Made by a program: the position numbers and the translations under genes. DNA of 64,000 nt from an uncultured Opitutales bacterium (lineage in GTDB: Bacteria > Verrucomicrobiota > Verrucomicrobiia > Opitutales > UBA2995), in NCBI GenBank assembly GCA_938075565.1, contig CALJGU010000030.1, positions 1-64,000 on the forward strand. Reading direction: 5' to 3'. Positions 9,057 through 20,661 of the stretch are shown piece by piece. Positions within the stretch are counted from its first letter, which is position 1. Each line of letters opens with the position of its first letter. The notes below the pieces were generated by a model. The model saw only the letters and a program-made list of their open reading frames with translations. It did not search any database and was not told the origin of the DNA.

Positions 9057-10214
9057 ATGGCCTACTTTGACTACAATGCCACCACTCCTCTTAGTTCGGC
9101 TGGCAAGCAGGCGTTGCTGGATGGGCTGGAGTCAAATTGGGTAAACCCATCGAGCCCTTATCGTGATTCTGCTCGAGTTCATAATTTGCTTGAAGAGTCC
9201 CGGCTATTACTTGCTGAGCGATTGCAGAAGTCGCCAAGTGAGCTTGTGTTCACAGGGGGCGCCACCGAGGCGAACAACGCAGTTATTCGATACATTGCAC
9301 GACAGATTCCAGAGGATTCTGAACTCCTCATTTCTCCGTTTGAGCATCCTTCTGTCTCAGAAACGGCAGATTCTACATTTGGTGGAAGAGTTCGTCGACT
9401 AAAGGCACTAAAGGATGGTCGCATCGATTTGGAGGATCTTATTGATACGATCAATTCGGTAAATATTGGCGTGTGTTCTCTAATGGCGGTGAACAACGAA
9501 TCGGGTGTTGTTCAGCCATGGGAGAAGGTATCTCAAATATGCCGAAAAGCCGGTATCTTGATGCATTGCGATGCCTCCCAATGGTTCGGAAAGTTTGAAG
9601 AGGGTGACTTTTCAAATTGTGACTTTGTAGTTGGTTGTGGGCATAAGTTTTGTGGACCAAAAGGAGTGGGTTTTGTAGCCCTTTCAAGCAATAGCCATGG
9701 ATTTCGATCTCAGTTGGGAGGTGACCAGGAGTCCGGAAGACGAGGTGGAACTGAAAATGTTCCTTCGATACTGTCTATGGTGGCTGCGATGAATGAAGCT
9801 GAGTCCTGGTTGCAGAAGATGGGGCAGCAATCGTCCTTTCGGGATGAGTTTGAAGACTGTTTGAAAACTAACATTCCCGATTTAGTCTGTATCGGAAATA
9901 CAGCTACGCGTGCTCCCAATACATCATTCATAGTGATGCCCAGATTTGAAAATGTGCGTTGGGTAAGGAAACTGGACCTGAGAGGATTTCAGGTATCTAC
10001 AGGATCTGCTTGTTCAACTGGTTCCACTCACTCCTCTCCTTTGTTAGAGGCTCTTGGGTTTTCTGAAGATGCTGGCCGGCAGACTATTCGTATAAGCTCT
10101 GGTCCAGAGACCTTGGGTTCCGACTGGCAGGCATTATCAAGTGCATTCCAAGAGGTCTGGGAGGAGTTGTTGAGCTCCGGTAACTCAGGTAATACAGAAG
10201 TGATCTCAATATAG
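9057..10214 (+). CDS. Cysteine desulfurase (NifS/IscS-like)
   Basis: YFDYNATTPL, GATEANNAVI, GHKFCGPKGVGF, Cys loop STGSACSTG. Confidence 0.88.
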   Translation: MAYFDYNATTPLSSAGKQALLDGLESNWVNPSSPYRDSARVHNLLEESRLLLAERLQKSPSELVFTGGATEANNAVIRYIARQIPEDSELLISPFEHPSVSETADSTFGGRVRRLKALKDGRIDLEDLIDTINSVNIGVCSLMAVNNESGVVQPWEKVSQICRKAGILMHCDASQWFGKFEEGDFSNCDFVVGCGHKFCGPKGVGFVALSSNSHGFRSQLGGDQESGRRGGTENVPSILSMVAAMNEAESWLQKMGQQSSFRDEFEDCLKTNIPDLVCIGNTATRAPNTSFIVMPRFENVRWVRKLDLRGFQVSTGSACSTGSTHSSPLLEALGFSEDAGRQTIRISSGPETLGSDWQALSSAFQEVWEELLSSGNSGNTEVISI

Positions 10215-10219
10215 TCTAG

Positions 10220-11305
10220 ATGCAGGTTTCTCAGATCAGGTTACAAAATTACCGGAATATACCTTTGGTTGATCTGTCTCTTCATGGGCTGACTCATTTT
10301 TTTGTCGGTGAAAATGCTCAGGGTAAAACGAATCTCCTTGAATCAGTGGGGCTCTTGTCTGCTCTTCGATCCTTTCGTACCCATGATCTAAGTACGCTGC
10401 TTATGCAAGGAGCTCCGGAGGCCAAGCTTGGATTCAACTTGGTGGATGAGGAGATGGGTGACACGGAAGTATGGATGACCTTGAAGCGGAAAGGCAAAGA
10501 AGTTGAAGTTGATGGAGAAAAGATAACTCGTTTCCGTGACTTCATCGGTCGTTTCCCGGTGGTGGTCCTTAGCTCACAGGACATCCAGTTGCTTCGCGGA
10601 TCTCCGGGTGTCCGTCGCCAATGGTTGAACTTGGCACTCTCCTCCGCCAATTCCTCACACTATGATGATTTGAAAGATTTTCATAAATTGCTTCAGGAAC
10701 GAAACTCACTGCTCAAGCGCAATGCTTCCTCCTCGGAGTTAGATGTGTTTGAAAAAATGCTGGCGACAAAATCGGCGCGGGTGAGAGCGAGTCGCCATGT
10801 TGAAGTAGAAAAATTGAATGAACTACTTCAAGAAGTTTACCAGGTAGTTTCTCCGAACGAAGAAGATCCTGAGCTCGTTTATAAACCCGATAGCGAAACG
10901 TCCTCCGAAGAGGAGTTTCAAGAAAACTTGCTTAGAAATCGTGAGCGAGACCGGATGCTCAAGTCTACCCAACAAGGACCTCACCGTGATGACTTACTGA
11001 TTCGTCTTCAGTCAAGAAAAGCCCGAGATTATGCATCTGAAGGTCAGCAACGCAGTCTCATTATTAGTTTAAAAATTGCTCAATTGAGATATCTACATCG
11101 TTCTTCAGGAGTGCTTCCTGTGCTACTAGCAGATGATGTATTGGGTGAACTCGATCATCAGAGAAAAACGAATTTCTGGAATGCCGTGGGGTCTGACGTA
11201 CAGGTCATCGCAACAGGTACCGAAGTTCCAGAAAAGGAAAACCGGAACGAATGGCAGGTGTTTGAAGTAGAGAACGGAAATTTCTCCCTCAAAGAACCCA
11301 AGTGA
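10220..11305 (+). CDS. recF: DNA replication/repair protein RecF
   Basis: Walker A GENAQGKTNLLES, signature EGQQRSLIISLKIAQL, Walker B PVLLADDVLGELD. Confidence 0.92.
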   Translation: MQVSQIRLQNYRNIPLVDLSLHGLTHFFVGENAQGKTNLLESVGLLSALRSFRTHDLSTLLMQGAPEAKLGFNLVDEEMGDTEVWMTLKRKGKEVEVDGEKITRFRDFIGRFPVVVLSSQDIQLLRGSPGVRRQWLNLALSSANSSHYDDLKDFHKLLQERNSLLKRNASSSELDVFEKMLATKSARVRASRHVEVEKLNELLQEVYQVVSPNEEDPELVYKPDSETSSEEEFQENLLRNRERDRMLKSTQQGPHRDDLLIRLQSRKARDYASEGQQRSLIISLKIAQLRYLHRSSGVLPVLLADDVLGELDHQRKTNFWNAVGSDVQVIATGTEVPEKENRNEWQVFEVENGNFSLKEPK

Positions 11306-12054
11306 TGGAATCCTTGGATCCTCAGTTGTGGTGGTTGGCCATTTTTGGGGCTTTTGTCCTAGGACTCTCAAAAGGGGGGATCATGGGATTGAACAACATC
11401 ACTATTGTTCTTTTTGCCCTTATGTTTCCTCCCAAACTTTCAATCGGCATTATTCTGCTGCTCTTGATTGTAGGGGATTGGGGAGCTTTCTATTTTTACC
11501 GTAGGCATGCCGTATGGCGATACCTCATCCCTACCATCCCGTGGGCGATTGGAGGTGTTATCATTGGGTGGTTGTTATTGGATCGTATGGATGGAGAGCA
11601 AGCTGGCCGTTTAATTGGCTCTTGTTTGCTGGTATTGATGGCTCTGCATATCACCCGAAGATATGTATTTAAAGCAGAGGAGAAGGAGTGGAAAGTTCCA
11701 CATACATGGTGGTTTATTGGCCTCGTAGGATTCCTTGCAGGCTTCACTTCCACGGTGGCGAATGCCGCGGCACCCATCATGTTGCTGTTCTTTCTGGCAG
11801 TAGGCTTGCCCAAACTCGAATTCCTGGGAACTGGCGCTTGGTTTTTCATGTTTCTGAACCTATTCAAAATCCCATTTTATTGGTCGATTGATTTGATTAC
11901 CTGGGAAACTGTGATAATCGATCTGAAGTTGGCGCCTGTGGTGATTTTGGGTGTGGTCCTCGGGCGTTACGTAGTGCTAAAGATCCCTCAAAAGGGCTTC
12001 GAGATTTTTGCGCTTGTCGTTACGATTATAGCCAGCTTGCGATTGATCTTTTAG
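11302..12054 (+). CDS. TauE/SafE family sulfite exporter-type permease
   Basis: Multiple TM helices, GLSKGGIMGLNN motif, duplicated architecture. Confidence 0.8.
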   Translation: MMESLDPQLWWLAIFGAFVLGLSKGGIMGLNNITIVLFALMFPPKLSIGIILLLLIVGDWGAFYFYRRHAVWRYLIPTIPWAIGGVIIGWLLLDRMDGEQAGRLIGSCLLVLMALHITRRYVFKAEEKEWKVPHTWWFIGLVGFLAGFTSTVANAAAPIMLLFFLAVGLPKLEFLGTGAWFFMFLNLFKIPFYWSIDLITWETVIIDLKLAPVVILGVVLGRYVVLKIPQKGFEIFALVVTIIASLRLIF

Positions 12055-12121
12055 CTATCCAAATCACGAAAGATTCCCTAGGGTGAAATTATCCTTATCC
12101 TAACATATATCTTGAAATCTA

Positions 12122-12691
12122 ATGGCTAAAACCTCTGCTCGTAAGTTGTGGGCGATGAAATTGGCTGGGAATTTACCTGCCTCTTCGTCCGCGCAGGTAC
12201 CACAAATTGGTAGAAAAAAGATCGAAGGAATCATCCTGGGTATAGATCCCAGTCTAAGAGGAACCGGCTTGGCTGTTCTCAAAATCCAAGGAGACCGACG
12301 TCAGTTACTTACAAGCAAAACCGTTCAGATGAAGGCCAAGGCCACCATGCCCCAGTGCTTAGCCGAAATCTATAAAGCAGTAAGCAGTATGATTGAAGAT
12401 TTTGATGTATCGATCGTCGCGCTCGAGCAGACCATTTATGTGCAGAATTTTCAAACCGCTCAGATCTTGGGTGCGGCTCGTGGAGCTGCAATTGCAGCAG
12501 CTGCTGTATTGGAAAAACCAGTTTTTGAATATCCTCCACTTCGGATAAAGCAGGCTGTGGTTGGTTATGGTCGCGCTAGCAAACAACAAGTGGCGCAAAC
12601 GGTTAAGCAAATGCTGGTTTTAGAAGAAGCTCTTGCCTTCGACGAAGCGGATGCGGCGGGCGTGGCCCTATGCCATGCGTTTACTGGTTGA
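12122..12691 (+). CDS. ruvC: Holliday junction resolvase RuvC
   Basis: GIDPSLRGTGLAVL, ALEQTIYVQNFQTAQILGAARGAAIAAA, DEADAAGVALCHA. Confidence 0.88.
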   Translation: MAKTSARKLWAMKLAGNLPASSSAQVPQIGRKKIEGIILGIDPSLRGTGLAVLKIQGDRRQLLTSKTVQMKAKATMPQCLAEIYKAVSSMIEDFDVSIVALEQTIYVQNFQTAQILGAARGAAIAAAAVLEKPVFEYPPLRIKQAVVGYGRASKQQVAQTVKQMLVLEEALAFDEADAAGVALCHAFTG

Positions 12692-12759
12692 AGATCTAGG
12701 AGCTTAAGTTGTGCGCGGTTAGCCTACTTATCTTGTCTTCATTTGAAAGACTCCGATCT

Positions 12760-15700
12760 TTAGGACTCCTTTTTCCGCATCCAGGGCTTCAATTGTTCAA
12801 ATTCCTGAACGGGCGCAGTTTGGATGAATACAGTTACTACCGAAGGATGGTTTTTTAACTTAGAGAATGTGGCTGGCTCGATCTGCCAAATCAAAGAGGA
12901 CGCTATCTCTCCCCAGAGTACTTTATTATCCTCCACCAGCATTCCAAGTTGCACACGAGTTGAGCCGCTTTGGTGTTTGTCTAGGTCTACTCGAAGGATC
13001 GATAGGAATTCTTCGGCCTGGTTGTTTGGATCGAGTACCCAATGAACCTCCTTGATCATACGAGGAATGGCCCCGCGAAGGTGGGAAACCTCACGGACGC
13101 TAAACCGGAGGTCATCATCTTTGCGGTTCATGACCGTTCCGGATATCATCACCGTCTTCCCGTCTTCCAGGATATGGCCATAGTCCTCGAATGCTTCCGA
13201 ATACATGTTCATCTGGAAATTGTGAGTCTTGGTCGCTACATTGAAAAAGGCCCAAGGTCGGTTGTCTCTTCGCGACAGCTTTTTAGTAACGTTGCTGACG
13301 ACACCGCAAAAACGAAACGGGTTTCTATCCGGTAAATCGTCGGCCTTGTCTGGATCAAAATTGGTTATGGCTTGTGCCAGGCCATTGAACTCGTTCATCG
13401 GATGACCCGATATGTAGAATCCTAGAAGCTCGTTTTCATACTGCAATTTTTCGGCAAGTGGCATGGCTTCTCCGGTTGGTTTTCTTTTCAGACTGTCCCC
13501 TGGCTTCTTGGCTTCAGCCGTGGGTTCTGCCAACATGTCCATGAAGGATTCCTGCCCGCGTTCTAGGTCTCTTTGTCGTTCAGCTGCGGAACTGATCGCT
13601 GCATCCAATCCGTCTAGCAGTTCTTTTCGGCTTTCACCGTTGGAGTCAAACCCACCCGATTTGATCAAGCACTCCATCACTCGACGGTTCACCGTCTTGG
13701 CATCTACGCGGGTGATGAAATCCTCAAAATCTTCAAAGGGTCCATTCTCTTCACGTTCTTCAATTATCTTTTGCGAAGCTGCATCTCCCACTCCTTTGAT
13801 GGCAGCCATGCCAAAGCGTATGTCTTCTTTCCCTGTTTCGAGATCTATTACTGGAGTAAAGTTCTCTCGCGAAATATTCACATCTGGCCCCAAGACTGAA
13901 ATCTTCATAGCCGAGCATTCATTGACGAAGTGGGCGACCTTGTCGGAGTTCCCCAATTCGTTTGAGAGGATGGCCGCCATAAACTCGACCGGGTAATTGG
14001 CTTTCAAATACGCTGTCCGATAGCTCAGCATCGCATAAGCCGCAGAGTGAGACTTGTTGAACCCGTATTGAGCAAATTTTTCCAGAATTCCGAATACATC
14101 GAGCGCTTTCTTCTTAGAGATCTGGTTATGTTCTAGAGCACCGTCGACAAAGATTTCTTTTTGGGCGTCCATGACCGAAGCAATCTTTTTGCCCATTGCA
14201 CGGCGAAGAATATCCGCACCACCCAGGGTGTAACCAGCAATGATTCTGGCGGCTTCCATTACCTGCTCCTGGTAAACGAGAACTCCGTATGTTTCTCCTA
14301 CCAGTTCCTCCAGTAGAGGGTGGGGCACTTTGACGGTTGTGGGATCTTTCTTCCCTTCAATGAATTGAGGTATGAACTGCATGGGGCCAGGCCGATAGAG
14401 TGCAATCAAAGCGATGATCTCTTCAAAGGAGCTCAAGCCAATTTGGCGACACAGTGATTGCATGCCGCCCGACTCCAACTGGAACACCCCGGTTGTCTTA
14501 CCACTGTTTAGTAGATCAAAGGTTTTGCCGTCATCTAGTGCAACTTTCTCAATGTCAAAGTCCGAAAGATTGCGCGTTTTCTGCACATTATCCTGAGCAT
14601 CCGAGATGACGGTCAGGGTTTTTAGGCCCAGGAAATCCATCTTGAGCAATCCTAGGTCTTCAACTGGGCCCTTGGGAAACTGAGTCGTCAAATCGCCTTC
14701 CTGTAGCGTGACTGGAACCAGGTCTTTGATGGGCTGATCTCCAATGATGACACCGCACGCATGCTTGCCGGTATTGCGCACCATTCCTTCGATTATTAAT
14801 CCATGTTCGACAATCTTTCCGGCAACAGGATTGCCTCGAATCTCACTCTGCAATTCACCGGATTTTGCGATCGAGTCTTCCAGGGAGATGTTCAACTCAT
14901 CTGGAATCATTTTCGCAACACGGTCAGCTTCAGCATAGGGAACATCGTTCACGCGAGCAAGGTCGCGAACGACCATCTTGGCACCAAATTTTCCAAAGGT
15001 AATGATGTTTGCTACCGCGTCGGCGCCGTATTTGTCGCGCACGTAATTCACGACCTTGTCACGCCGGCGCATACAGAAATCGACGTCGAAGTCGGGCGGT
15101 GAAACCCGTTCCAAGTTCAGCATCCGCTCGAAGAGTAGGCCAAATCTCAACGGTTCGATATCAGTAATTTTTAGCACGTAGGCGACCAGGCAACCTGCAC
15201 CAGAACCACGTCCTGGACCTACCGGAATATTTTCCTTTCGAGCCCAGTCGATGAAGTCCCATACGATGAGGAAGTAGTCGATGAACCCTGTGCCCATGAT
15301 AATGGCCAGCTCGTATTCAAGTTTTGAGCACAAGAATTTGTTGTACTCCTCGGAGCCAGGTTCGGGCGGAGTGCCTTTGCCTTCATCCGCTGTGGTGGGC
15401 GCATCTTTATCGCCTTTGCGGATTTCATCGTAATCGATACCGTAGCGTTCCTTCAGGCCTGTTTTGCAGAGCTCAAATAAAAACAAACCATTACTACGGT
15501 ATTCCTGACGGGTCTTCTTATCGATGGTCGCTGGTTCATCGACACCATTCTGTTTGTTCACTCGCTCTTTTTCCGAGACGTAGACATCTAGAATGCGATC
15601 GAAGTTGTCAGGATCTTTTTTGTAGGAGATCTCGATCGGTTTCTCGAAAATGGGGTAGTGGTTCTCACCGAAAGGAATGTCGATGTTGCACATTTCTGCC

Positions 15701-16584
15701 ACATGCAGCGTATTGTCTAGAGATTCGGGTATCTCTTTGAATACTTCCAGCATCTCGGCCCGGCTCTTCAGGTAGAACTCCTGGGACGGGTATTTCATCC
15801 GGTTCTCATCGATTATCTTTCGTCCGGTTTGTATGCACAGCAGCGCATCGTGTGGCTGCCAGTCGCCCTTCTTTACATAGTGAACGTCGTTAGCGGCGAC
15901 CACTTTGAGGTCGAATTCTTTGGCCAGTTTGAGTTGCCCAGGAATGATCTTTTTCTGAAAGGAGAGTCCGTGATCCTGGACTTCGATAAAATAGTTTTCC
16001 TTTCCAAAAATGTCGATGAAGTCGGCCGTCGCCTTGCGCGCCATTTCGTAGTTGTTGTAGAGCAAATGCTGAGAGGCCACTCCGTTGATACAACCACTGA
16101 GACCGATAAGCCCTTTACTATATTGAGCGAGGTGTTCGACATCGACTCGAGGTCGATAATACACCCCTTCAGTATGAGCTTTGGACACTAGCTTTGATAG
16201 GTTCATATAACCCTCATAGTCCTTTGCCAGGATCGTCTTATGGTGGATCTGGTTCTTAGGAAAATCTTCTGGCTGAAGCTGGTGATCTTCTGGGAGGTCA
16301 CCGATGTCGTCCATGCGCTTCCGCTCACGCCGTGGCTTTTCAAACATGGTGTGATCGTGCACCAAGTAGATTTCACACCCGATGATCGGATTGATATCCG
16401 CTTTCTTCATCTTTCGGTAGAAATCAATCGTACCAAACAAATTGCCATGGTCGGTCATGGCCACCGACGACATGCCGAGCTCCTTTGCACGTGCAGCTAG
16501 CCGATCGATCCTACACGCCCCATCGAGAAGGCTGTAGTCGGTGTGCAAATGCAGGTGGGCGAAATCTTGGCTGGAGTCGGACAT
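12760..16584 (-). CDS. dnaE: DNA polymerase III subunit alpha
   Basis: 1274-aa ORF; PHP domain [15 protein letters not shown], polymerase motif [32 protein letters not shown]-fold region. Confidence 0.97.
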   Translation of the reverse strand: MSDSSQDFAHLHLHTDYSLLDGACRIDRLAARAKELGMSSVAMTDHGNLFGTIDFYRKMKKADINPIIGCEIYLVHDHTMFEKPRRERKRMDDIGDLPEDHQLQPEDFPKNQIHHKTILAKDYEGYMNLSKLVSKAHTEGVYYRPRVDVEHLAQYSKGLIGLSGCINGVASQHLLYNNYEMARKATADFIDIFGKENYFIEVQDHGLSFQKKIIPGQLKLAKEFDLKVVAANDVHYVKKGDWQPHDALLCIQTGRKIIDENRMKYPSQEFYLKSRAEMLEVFKEIPESLDNTLHVAEMCNIDIPFGENHYPIFEKPIEISYKKDPDNFDRILDVYVSEKERVNKQNGVDEPATIDKKTRQEYRSNGLFLFELCKTGLKERYGIDYDEIRKGDKDAPTTADEGKGTPPEPGSEEYNKFLCSKLEYELAIIMGTGFIDYFLIVWDFIDWARKENIPVGPGRGSGAGCLVAYVLKITDIEPLRFGLLFERMLNLERVSPPDFDVDFCMRRRDKVVNYVRDKYGADAVANIITFGKFGAKMVVRDLARVNDVPYAEADRVAKMIPDELNISLEDSIAKSGELQSEIRGNPVAGKIVEHGLIIEGMVRNTGKHACGVIIGDQPIKDLVPVTLQEGDLTTQFPKGPVEDLGLLKMDFLGLKTLTVISDAQDNVQKTRNLSDFDIEKVALDDGKTFDLLNSGKTTGVFQLESGGMQSLCRQIGLSSFEEIIALIALYRPGPMQFIPQFIEGKKDPTTVKVPHPLLEELVGETYGVLVYQEQVMEAARIIAGYTLGGADILRRAMGKKIASVMDAQKEIFVDGALEHNQISKKKALDVFGILEKFAQYGFNKSHSAAYAMLSYRTAYLKANYPVEFMAAILSNELGNSDKVAHFVNECSAMKISVLGPDVNISRENFTPVIDLETGKEDIRFGMAAIKGVGDAASQKIIEEREENGPFEDFEDFITRVDAKTVNRRVMECLIKSGGFDSNGESRKELLDGLDAAISSAAERQRDLERGQESFMDMLAEPTAEAKKPGDSLKRKPTGEAMPLAEKLQYENELLGFYISGHPMNEFNGLAQAITNFDPDKADDLPDRNPFRFCGVVSNVTKKLSRRDNRPWAFFNVATKTHNFQMNMYSEAFEDYGHILEDGKTVMISGTVMNRKDDDLRFSVREVSHLRGAIPRMIKEVHWVLDPNNQAEEFLSILRVDLDKHQSGSTRVQLGMLVEDNKVLWGEIASSLIWQIEPATFSKLKNHPSVVTVFIQTAPVQEFEQLKPWMRKKES

Positions 16585-16716
16585 AGAGCGGATAAATGGG
16601 CGAGGTTGGGAGCTCGCTTAGTAGGTCTTACTGTTGGTCAGGAACGACCAGCCGCAAGACTGATTTATCCACAATCTACTAACCTACTTATGAACAAGGA
16701 GTTTTTGGAAACTAGA

Positions 16717-18138
16717 TTATCGTGCTGCAGTGCCGCCCTTTTTAAATGTGCGACTCAAAGCGTCCATCTCCGTTTCGGCCCCCCGGTCGCCTTGTTCGTC
16801 CATCCACCGAAGCAGGCGGATGCGAAGATCTTTTTGGGCGGCCTGATATTTTTTCTCACCAGCAAGGTTATTCAATTCGTAGGGATCATTTTCGGTATCG
16901 TAGAGTTCCTCAGTTGGTCGCCATTGGTAGCGCTGGGTCGTCTCCTTCGCAAAATCATCAGATTTGGCTGCATCGACCCAAGTGGGCCAAAACTCCGTCC
17001 AACCACCTTTATTTTCAGTGAGGTTGTTTTGGAACGGAACATTCGGTGTTAGATTGATGAGTAATTTGTATTTGTGAGATCTTATGGATCGAATGCCGTA
17101 GTGGTCGGAGCCGTTATTTATCCCGCGTGTAGTCTGTATCCCATAGGCATAATCCTTGTGGTGATCACGAGCTCCGAGGAGGACAGGAAGGAAACTTTGC
17201 CCATCTAGGCTGGATGACTCGGTGGCTCCTGCAGCTTCCATAAATGTTGGGAGAATATCCACATATTCTATCATCGCGTTGCTGACTGAGCCCGGTGAGA
17301 TTTTTCCAGGCCAGCGAGCCACAAAGGCGGCTTGGAGCCCCTGGTCATAGCAGGTCCATTTGGCAAACGGCATCGCCATACCTTGTTCGCTAACAAATAT
17401 CAGCAGGGTGTTGTCCTTCATTCCCAATCGATCAATCAGGGCAATCACGTCGCCTACGGAGTCATCGAGGTGTTTCACTTCGGCGTAGTAGTCGGCCAGG
17501 TGTTTACGCGTAGTTGGAGTATCAACGAAGTAGGGTGGAAGTACCAATTTGTCCGGATCGAATTGAGAAGCGTCTCCACGCGTCCAAGGTGTGTGAGGTT
17601 CATTGTAGCAGATAAAAGTGCAACTAGGTTGATCCTGATCCCGCGTAAGAAACGCCTCGATGGCCTCCAGGTTTGGATCGTTCTCATTCGCGTCTGGATC
17701 GGCATTACGGTTTAGGTAGTCAAAGGGGAATACGCTTTCTGGCCAGATGTGGAGCTTCCCGGTAATGCCAACCCTATAACCGGCGTCGCCCAAATAGTGT
17801 GCCACGCTTTTATTACCTTCGTATGCCAGCGTGGAATTAGGGTATGCGCCCGATTTAACCGGATATAATCCTGTGTAAATATTGTGGCGAGTAGGTGAGC
17901 ACATGGCAGATGCCTGAAAGCAGCGTGCGAACCGCATGCCCTCCTCAGCGATAGAATCAATATTCGGAGTAGCTACATTTTGCCCTCCGTAGCAGCTGAT
18001 GTCCGTGAAGGTCAGATCATCGGCAACAATGAATATGATATTGGGTTGGCTGGCCGAAAGCACTTGCAGCCCCATGGCTGCTATTAAAGTCAAAAGGCCA
18101 CATCTTAAGGTAGAAAACACTGAATATGAGTAAGGCAT
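16717..18138 (-). CDS. Sulfatase (arylsulfatase family), secreted
   Basis: Signal peptide; IIFIVADDLTFTDISCYGG; formylglycine motif CSPTRHNIYTG. Confidence 0.92.
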   Translation of the reverse strand: MPYSYSVFSTLRCGLLTLIAAMGLQVLSASQPNIIFIVADDLTFTDISCYGGQNVATPNIDSIAEEGMRFARCFQASAMCSPTRHNIYTGLYPVKSGAYPNSTLAYEGNKSVAHYLGDAGYRVGITGKLHIWPESVFPFDYLNRNADPDANENDPNLEAIEAFLTRDQDQPSCTFICYNEPHTPWTRGDASQFDPDKLVLPPYFVDTPTTRKHLADYYAEVKHLDDSVGDVIALIDRLGMKDNTLLIFVSEQGMAMPFAKWTCYDQGLQAAFVARWPGKISPGSVSNAMIEYVDILPTFMEAAGATESSSLDGQSFLPVLLGARDHHKDYAYGIQTTRGINNGSDHYGIRSIRSHKYKLLINLTPNVPFQNNLTENKGGWTEFWPTWVDAAKSDDFAKETTQRYQWRPTEELYDTENDPYELNNLAGEKKYQAAQKDLRIRLLRWMDEQGDRGAETEMDALSRTFKKGGTAAR

Positions 18139-18287
18139 AGTATGTTAAAGTAAAGTAGGTCTTTGGCTGGCTAAAATCTACCTTTAAAAGCATGGAACCG
18201 TTTCAGTGGGCACATGGAGGCCGAAAAGGGTGCTTTGGCTTCCATTCTGAACGGGTATCTAGGCTTAATATTTTCCCGTTATTTCGG

Positions 18288-18317
18288 TTGACCTGTGGAG
18301 TGGAAAGGCTCTTATTA
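18288..18317 (+). promoter_or_regulatory. Candidate sigma70-type promoter for rpsU
   Basis: TTGACC (18288) - 18 nt - TTATTA (18312), 21 nt upstream of ATG. Confidence 0.3.
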
Positions 18318-18338
18318 GCGAACTTTCTCCAATTCCAT

Positions 18339-18536
18339 ATGGCTTTAGAAGTTCAAATACGCAAAGGCGAGCCCACCGAAAGGGCCCTACGCCGTCTCAA
18401 GAAAAAACTCGATCGCGAGGGTGTAATCCGCGATGTGCGTGCCAAACGCTATTTCGAGAAACCTTGCGAGGTTCGCCGTCGTAAGAAGAAAGTCTTGGCT
18501 TTTACAGATATGCTCCGTCGTCGTTACAACACGTAA
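18339..18536 (+). CDS. rpsU: 30S ribosomal protein S21
   Basis: MALEVQIRKGEPTERALRRLKKKLDREGVIRDVRAKRYFEKPCEVRRRKKK, 65 aa; track start at 18192 is over-extended. Confidence 0.95.
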   Translation: MALEVQIRKGEPTERALRRLKKKLDREGVIRDVRAKRYFEKPCEVRRRKKKVLAFTDMLRRRYNT

Positions 18537-18565
18537 AGCAATCGTAAGCATTTTTTTTAAGCTTG

Positions 18566-18596
18566 AGAGATCCGCCGCTTGTGTGGATCTCTTTTT
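18566..18596 (+). terminator. Rho-independent terminator after rpsU
   Basis: Stem AGAGATCC/GGATCTCT followed by T-run. Confidence 0.85.
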
Positions 18597-18632
18597 GCGT
18601 AGCAACTTCGTCGGTTAGCATCGCCTCTCATC

Positions 18633-19580
18633 ATGATCTCAAATCCTATTGCCCTCTCAACTTGCTGGAATTCGCACCGCCACAAGAACGGGTACGATAT
18701 GCTCGAAGAAATCGCGGATCTTGGATTTGAGTGGACGGAACTAAGTCATGGCGTGCGTATAACCTTGGTTCCTGGCATTCACAAAGCCGTCCAAGAGGGG
18801 GTTGTTAAAGTGATCTCGGTTCACAATTTCTGCCCGCTCCCGCATGGAACACAGCATGCAGCTCCCAATCTCTACGAACCTTCCTCACTGGACGATCGAG
18901 AGAGAACCCAATGGTTGAAGTACTCCTGCCGTTCGGTCGATTTTGCTTCGGAAGTGGGGGCTAAGTACATGGTGGTTCACCTCGGCTCTGTTCACTTCTT
19001 TTGGCGAGGAGTAGCCGATAAGCTCACCAAATACTTGGATAATAAGAAACCGGCAGATCCTTTTTCAGATGATCGGTACCAAGAAATGCTGGGTAAGGCC
19101 CAGGAAAAGCTCCGTCAAAAGAAGGAGAAGCACATGGAGCTACTCCACGATTCTTTAGATGCTTTGGTTCCCTATGCTGAAGAAAAAGGCGTCACACTTG
19201 GGTTTGAAAATCGGGAAGACCTCGAGGAATTACCCATGGATGAAGATATGCCTCCTTTGCTCGACGAGTACTCAGCCTATCAAAACGTAGGTTTCTGGTA
19301 TGACCCGGGACATTCACAGGAGAAAAATGACTATGGCGTCCTGACTCCTAAACAAGTACTTGAGCAAAACGGCCCGTTCATGAAGGGAGTCCACTTTCAG
19401 GATTACACAGATGAAGGGAAAGGCCATAGAGCTCTTGGAGATGGTCTCATCGATTTTGATCCTATCTTTAAGTATCTAAATCCAGAGACGCCTTGCATAC
19501 TTGAACTGAGCCCGAGTGCTTCTCCGGAAGGTATTCTTCGTTCCAAAGACTACTTGGAAGAGAAGCTGCGAAACGGCTAG
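18633..19580 (+). CDS. Sugar phosphate isomerase/epimerase family (xylose isomerase-like TIM barrel)
   Basis: Spaced metal-ligand segments VVHLGS, GFENRED, FWYDPGHSQEK, GVHFQDYTDEGKGHRALGDGLIDF. Confidence 0.8.
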   Translation: MISNPIALSTCWNSHRHKNGYDMLEEIADLGFEWTELSHGVRITLVPGIHKAVQEGVVKVISVHNFCPLPHGTQHAAPNLYEPSSLDDRERTQWLKYSCRSVDFASEVGAKYMVVHLGSVHFFWRGVADKLTKYLDNKKPADPFSDDRYQEMLGKAQEKLRQKKEKHMELLHDSLDALVPYAEEKGVTLGFENREDLEELPMDEDMPPLLDEYSAYQNVGFWYDPGHSQEKNDYGVLTPKQVLEQNGPFMKGVHFQDYTDEGKGHRALGDGLIDFDPIFKYLNPETPCILELSPSASPEGILRSKDYLEEKLRNG

Positions 19581-20638
19581 AGCAGTTCGAGCTGATCCTT
19601 CTGCAGGATTTCCTGGATCCACCGTTTGTGCGGACCCGATAGCGTAGCGGAATCCAATTGATCACGATCAATCCAAACAAGATCTGGATTATCTGCGACA
19701 CTGATCCCTGTAAGTTGCCAAATCGGTTCTGTGATTTGCGAGTTACTGATTCCGCGCTTTTTGGTCAGAAAAGGTGACTGACCTTGCTTCTTAAGCGCCC
19801 GGTTCGAAGTCCCAAGCATTTCCAGAGCTGGCAGTTCCAGAATGCCTGATAGTCTGCGGCTGGCGTCATTGGCTTTGTGCAGTAAAAGTTGTTTGTCCGT
19901 TAATACCCAGGCACGGTCGATCGTTTCGAGCTTCACTTTCTTGGCTACTTTCTTGGGCAACGATTCCGGCTTATCATCTTTGGCCAGGCACCCAAGCGCG
20001 AGCGGGCACACTTGGCATTGTGGATTTGCCTTGGTGCACAAAGTAGCCCCCAGCTCCATCATTGCTTCGTTGTGTGTGCCGGGCTCAACGTGATCGAGAA
20101 GTGCGTCCGCAAGCGGTGTGAATGCCTTCATCGCCTGGGTATTGTCTTTGTATATGGTATGGTCGGCGGTAAGACGGCAAAGAATACGGATGACGTTGCC
20201 ATCTACGCAGGCAACCGGATGTTTGTAGGTGATACTGGTGATCGCTGCGGCTGTGTAGGCTCCAATGCCTTTGAACTGTTGCCAATCTTCTGGGTCTTTG
20301 GGGATGTTTTCCAGCTTCGATATATCTTTGGCCAATTGGTGCAAATTCCGCGCCCGTGAATAATATCCCAGACCTTCCCAGTGTTTGAGAACCGTTGCTT
20401 CCTTCGCCTTCGCTAATGTCTGGAAGTCAGGAAAACGCTTTAGCCATTTATCATAATAGGGAAGAACCGTTTTAACCTGGGTCTGCTGGAGCATGAACTC
20501 CGAGACTACGGTTGGGTAGAGGGAGGCTAATCGGCGCCAGGGAAGGTCGCGTTTATTTTTCTTAAACCACTCGGAAAGCGAGCTCCTCAGCTTGGGAGCC
20601 ATTTTATTCAAGTAGGAAACTGTTGTATTTTTGGGCAA
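19577..20638 (-). CDS. mutY: A/G-specific adenine glycosylase MutY
   Basis: DLPWRR, EFMLQQTQVKTVLPYYDKW, FKGIGAYTAAAI, VDGNVIRILCR, FeS ligands CTKANPQCQVCPLALGC. Confidence 0.93.
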   Translation of the reverse strand: MPKNTTVSYLNKMAPKLRSSLSEWFKKNKRDLPWRRLASLYPTVVSEFMLQQTQVKTVLPYYDKWLKRFPDFQTLAKAKEATVLKHWEGLGYYSRARNLHQLAKDISKLENIPKDPEDWQQFKGIGAYTAAAITSITYKHPVACVDGNVIRILCRLTADHTIYKDNTQAMKAFTPLADALLDHVEPGTHNEAMMELGATLCTKANPQCQVCPLALGCLAKDDKPESLPKKVAKKVKLETIDRAWVLTDKQLLLHKANDASRRLSGILELPALEMLGTSNRALKKQGQSPFLTKKRGISNSQITEPIWQLTGISVADNPDLVWIDRDQLDSATLSGPHKRWIQEILQKDQLELL

Positions 20639-20661
20639 AGGTCGCTGAAGATAGTTGTTTT

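Noticed and set aside
13463-13996. 177-aa plus-strand ORF opposite dnaE, and other shadow ORFs at 15324-16191
   Set aside because: dnaE is unambiguous on the minus strand; Ser/Arg-rich shadow frames without motifs
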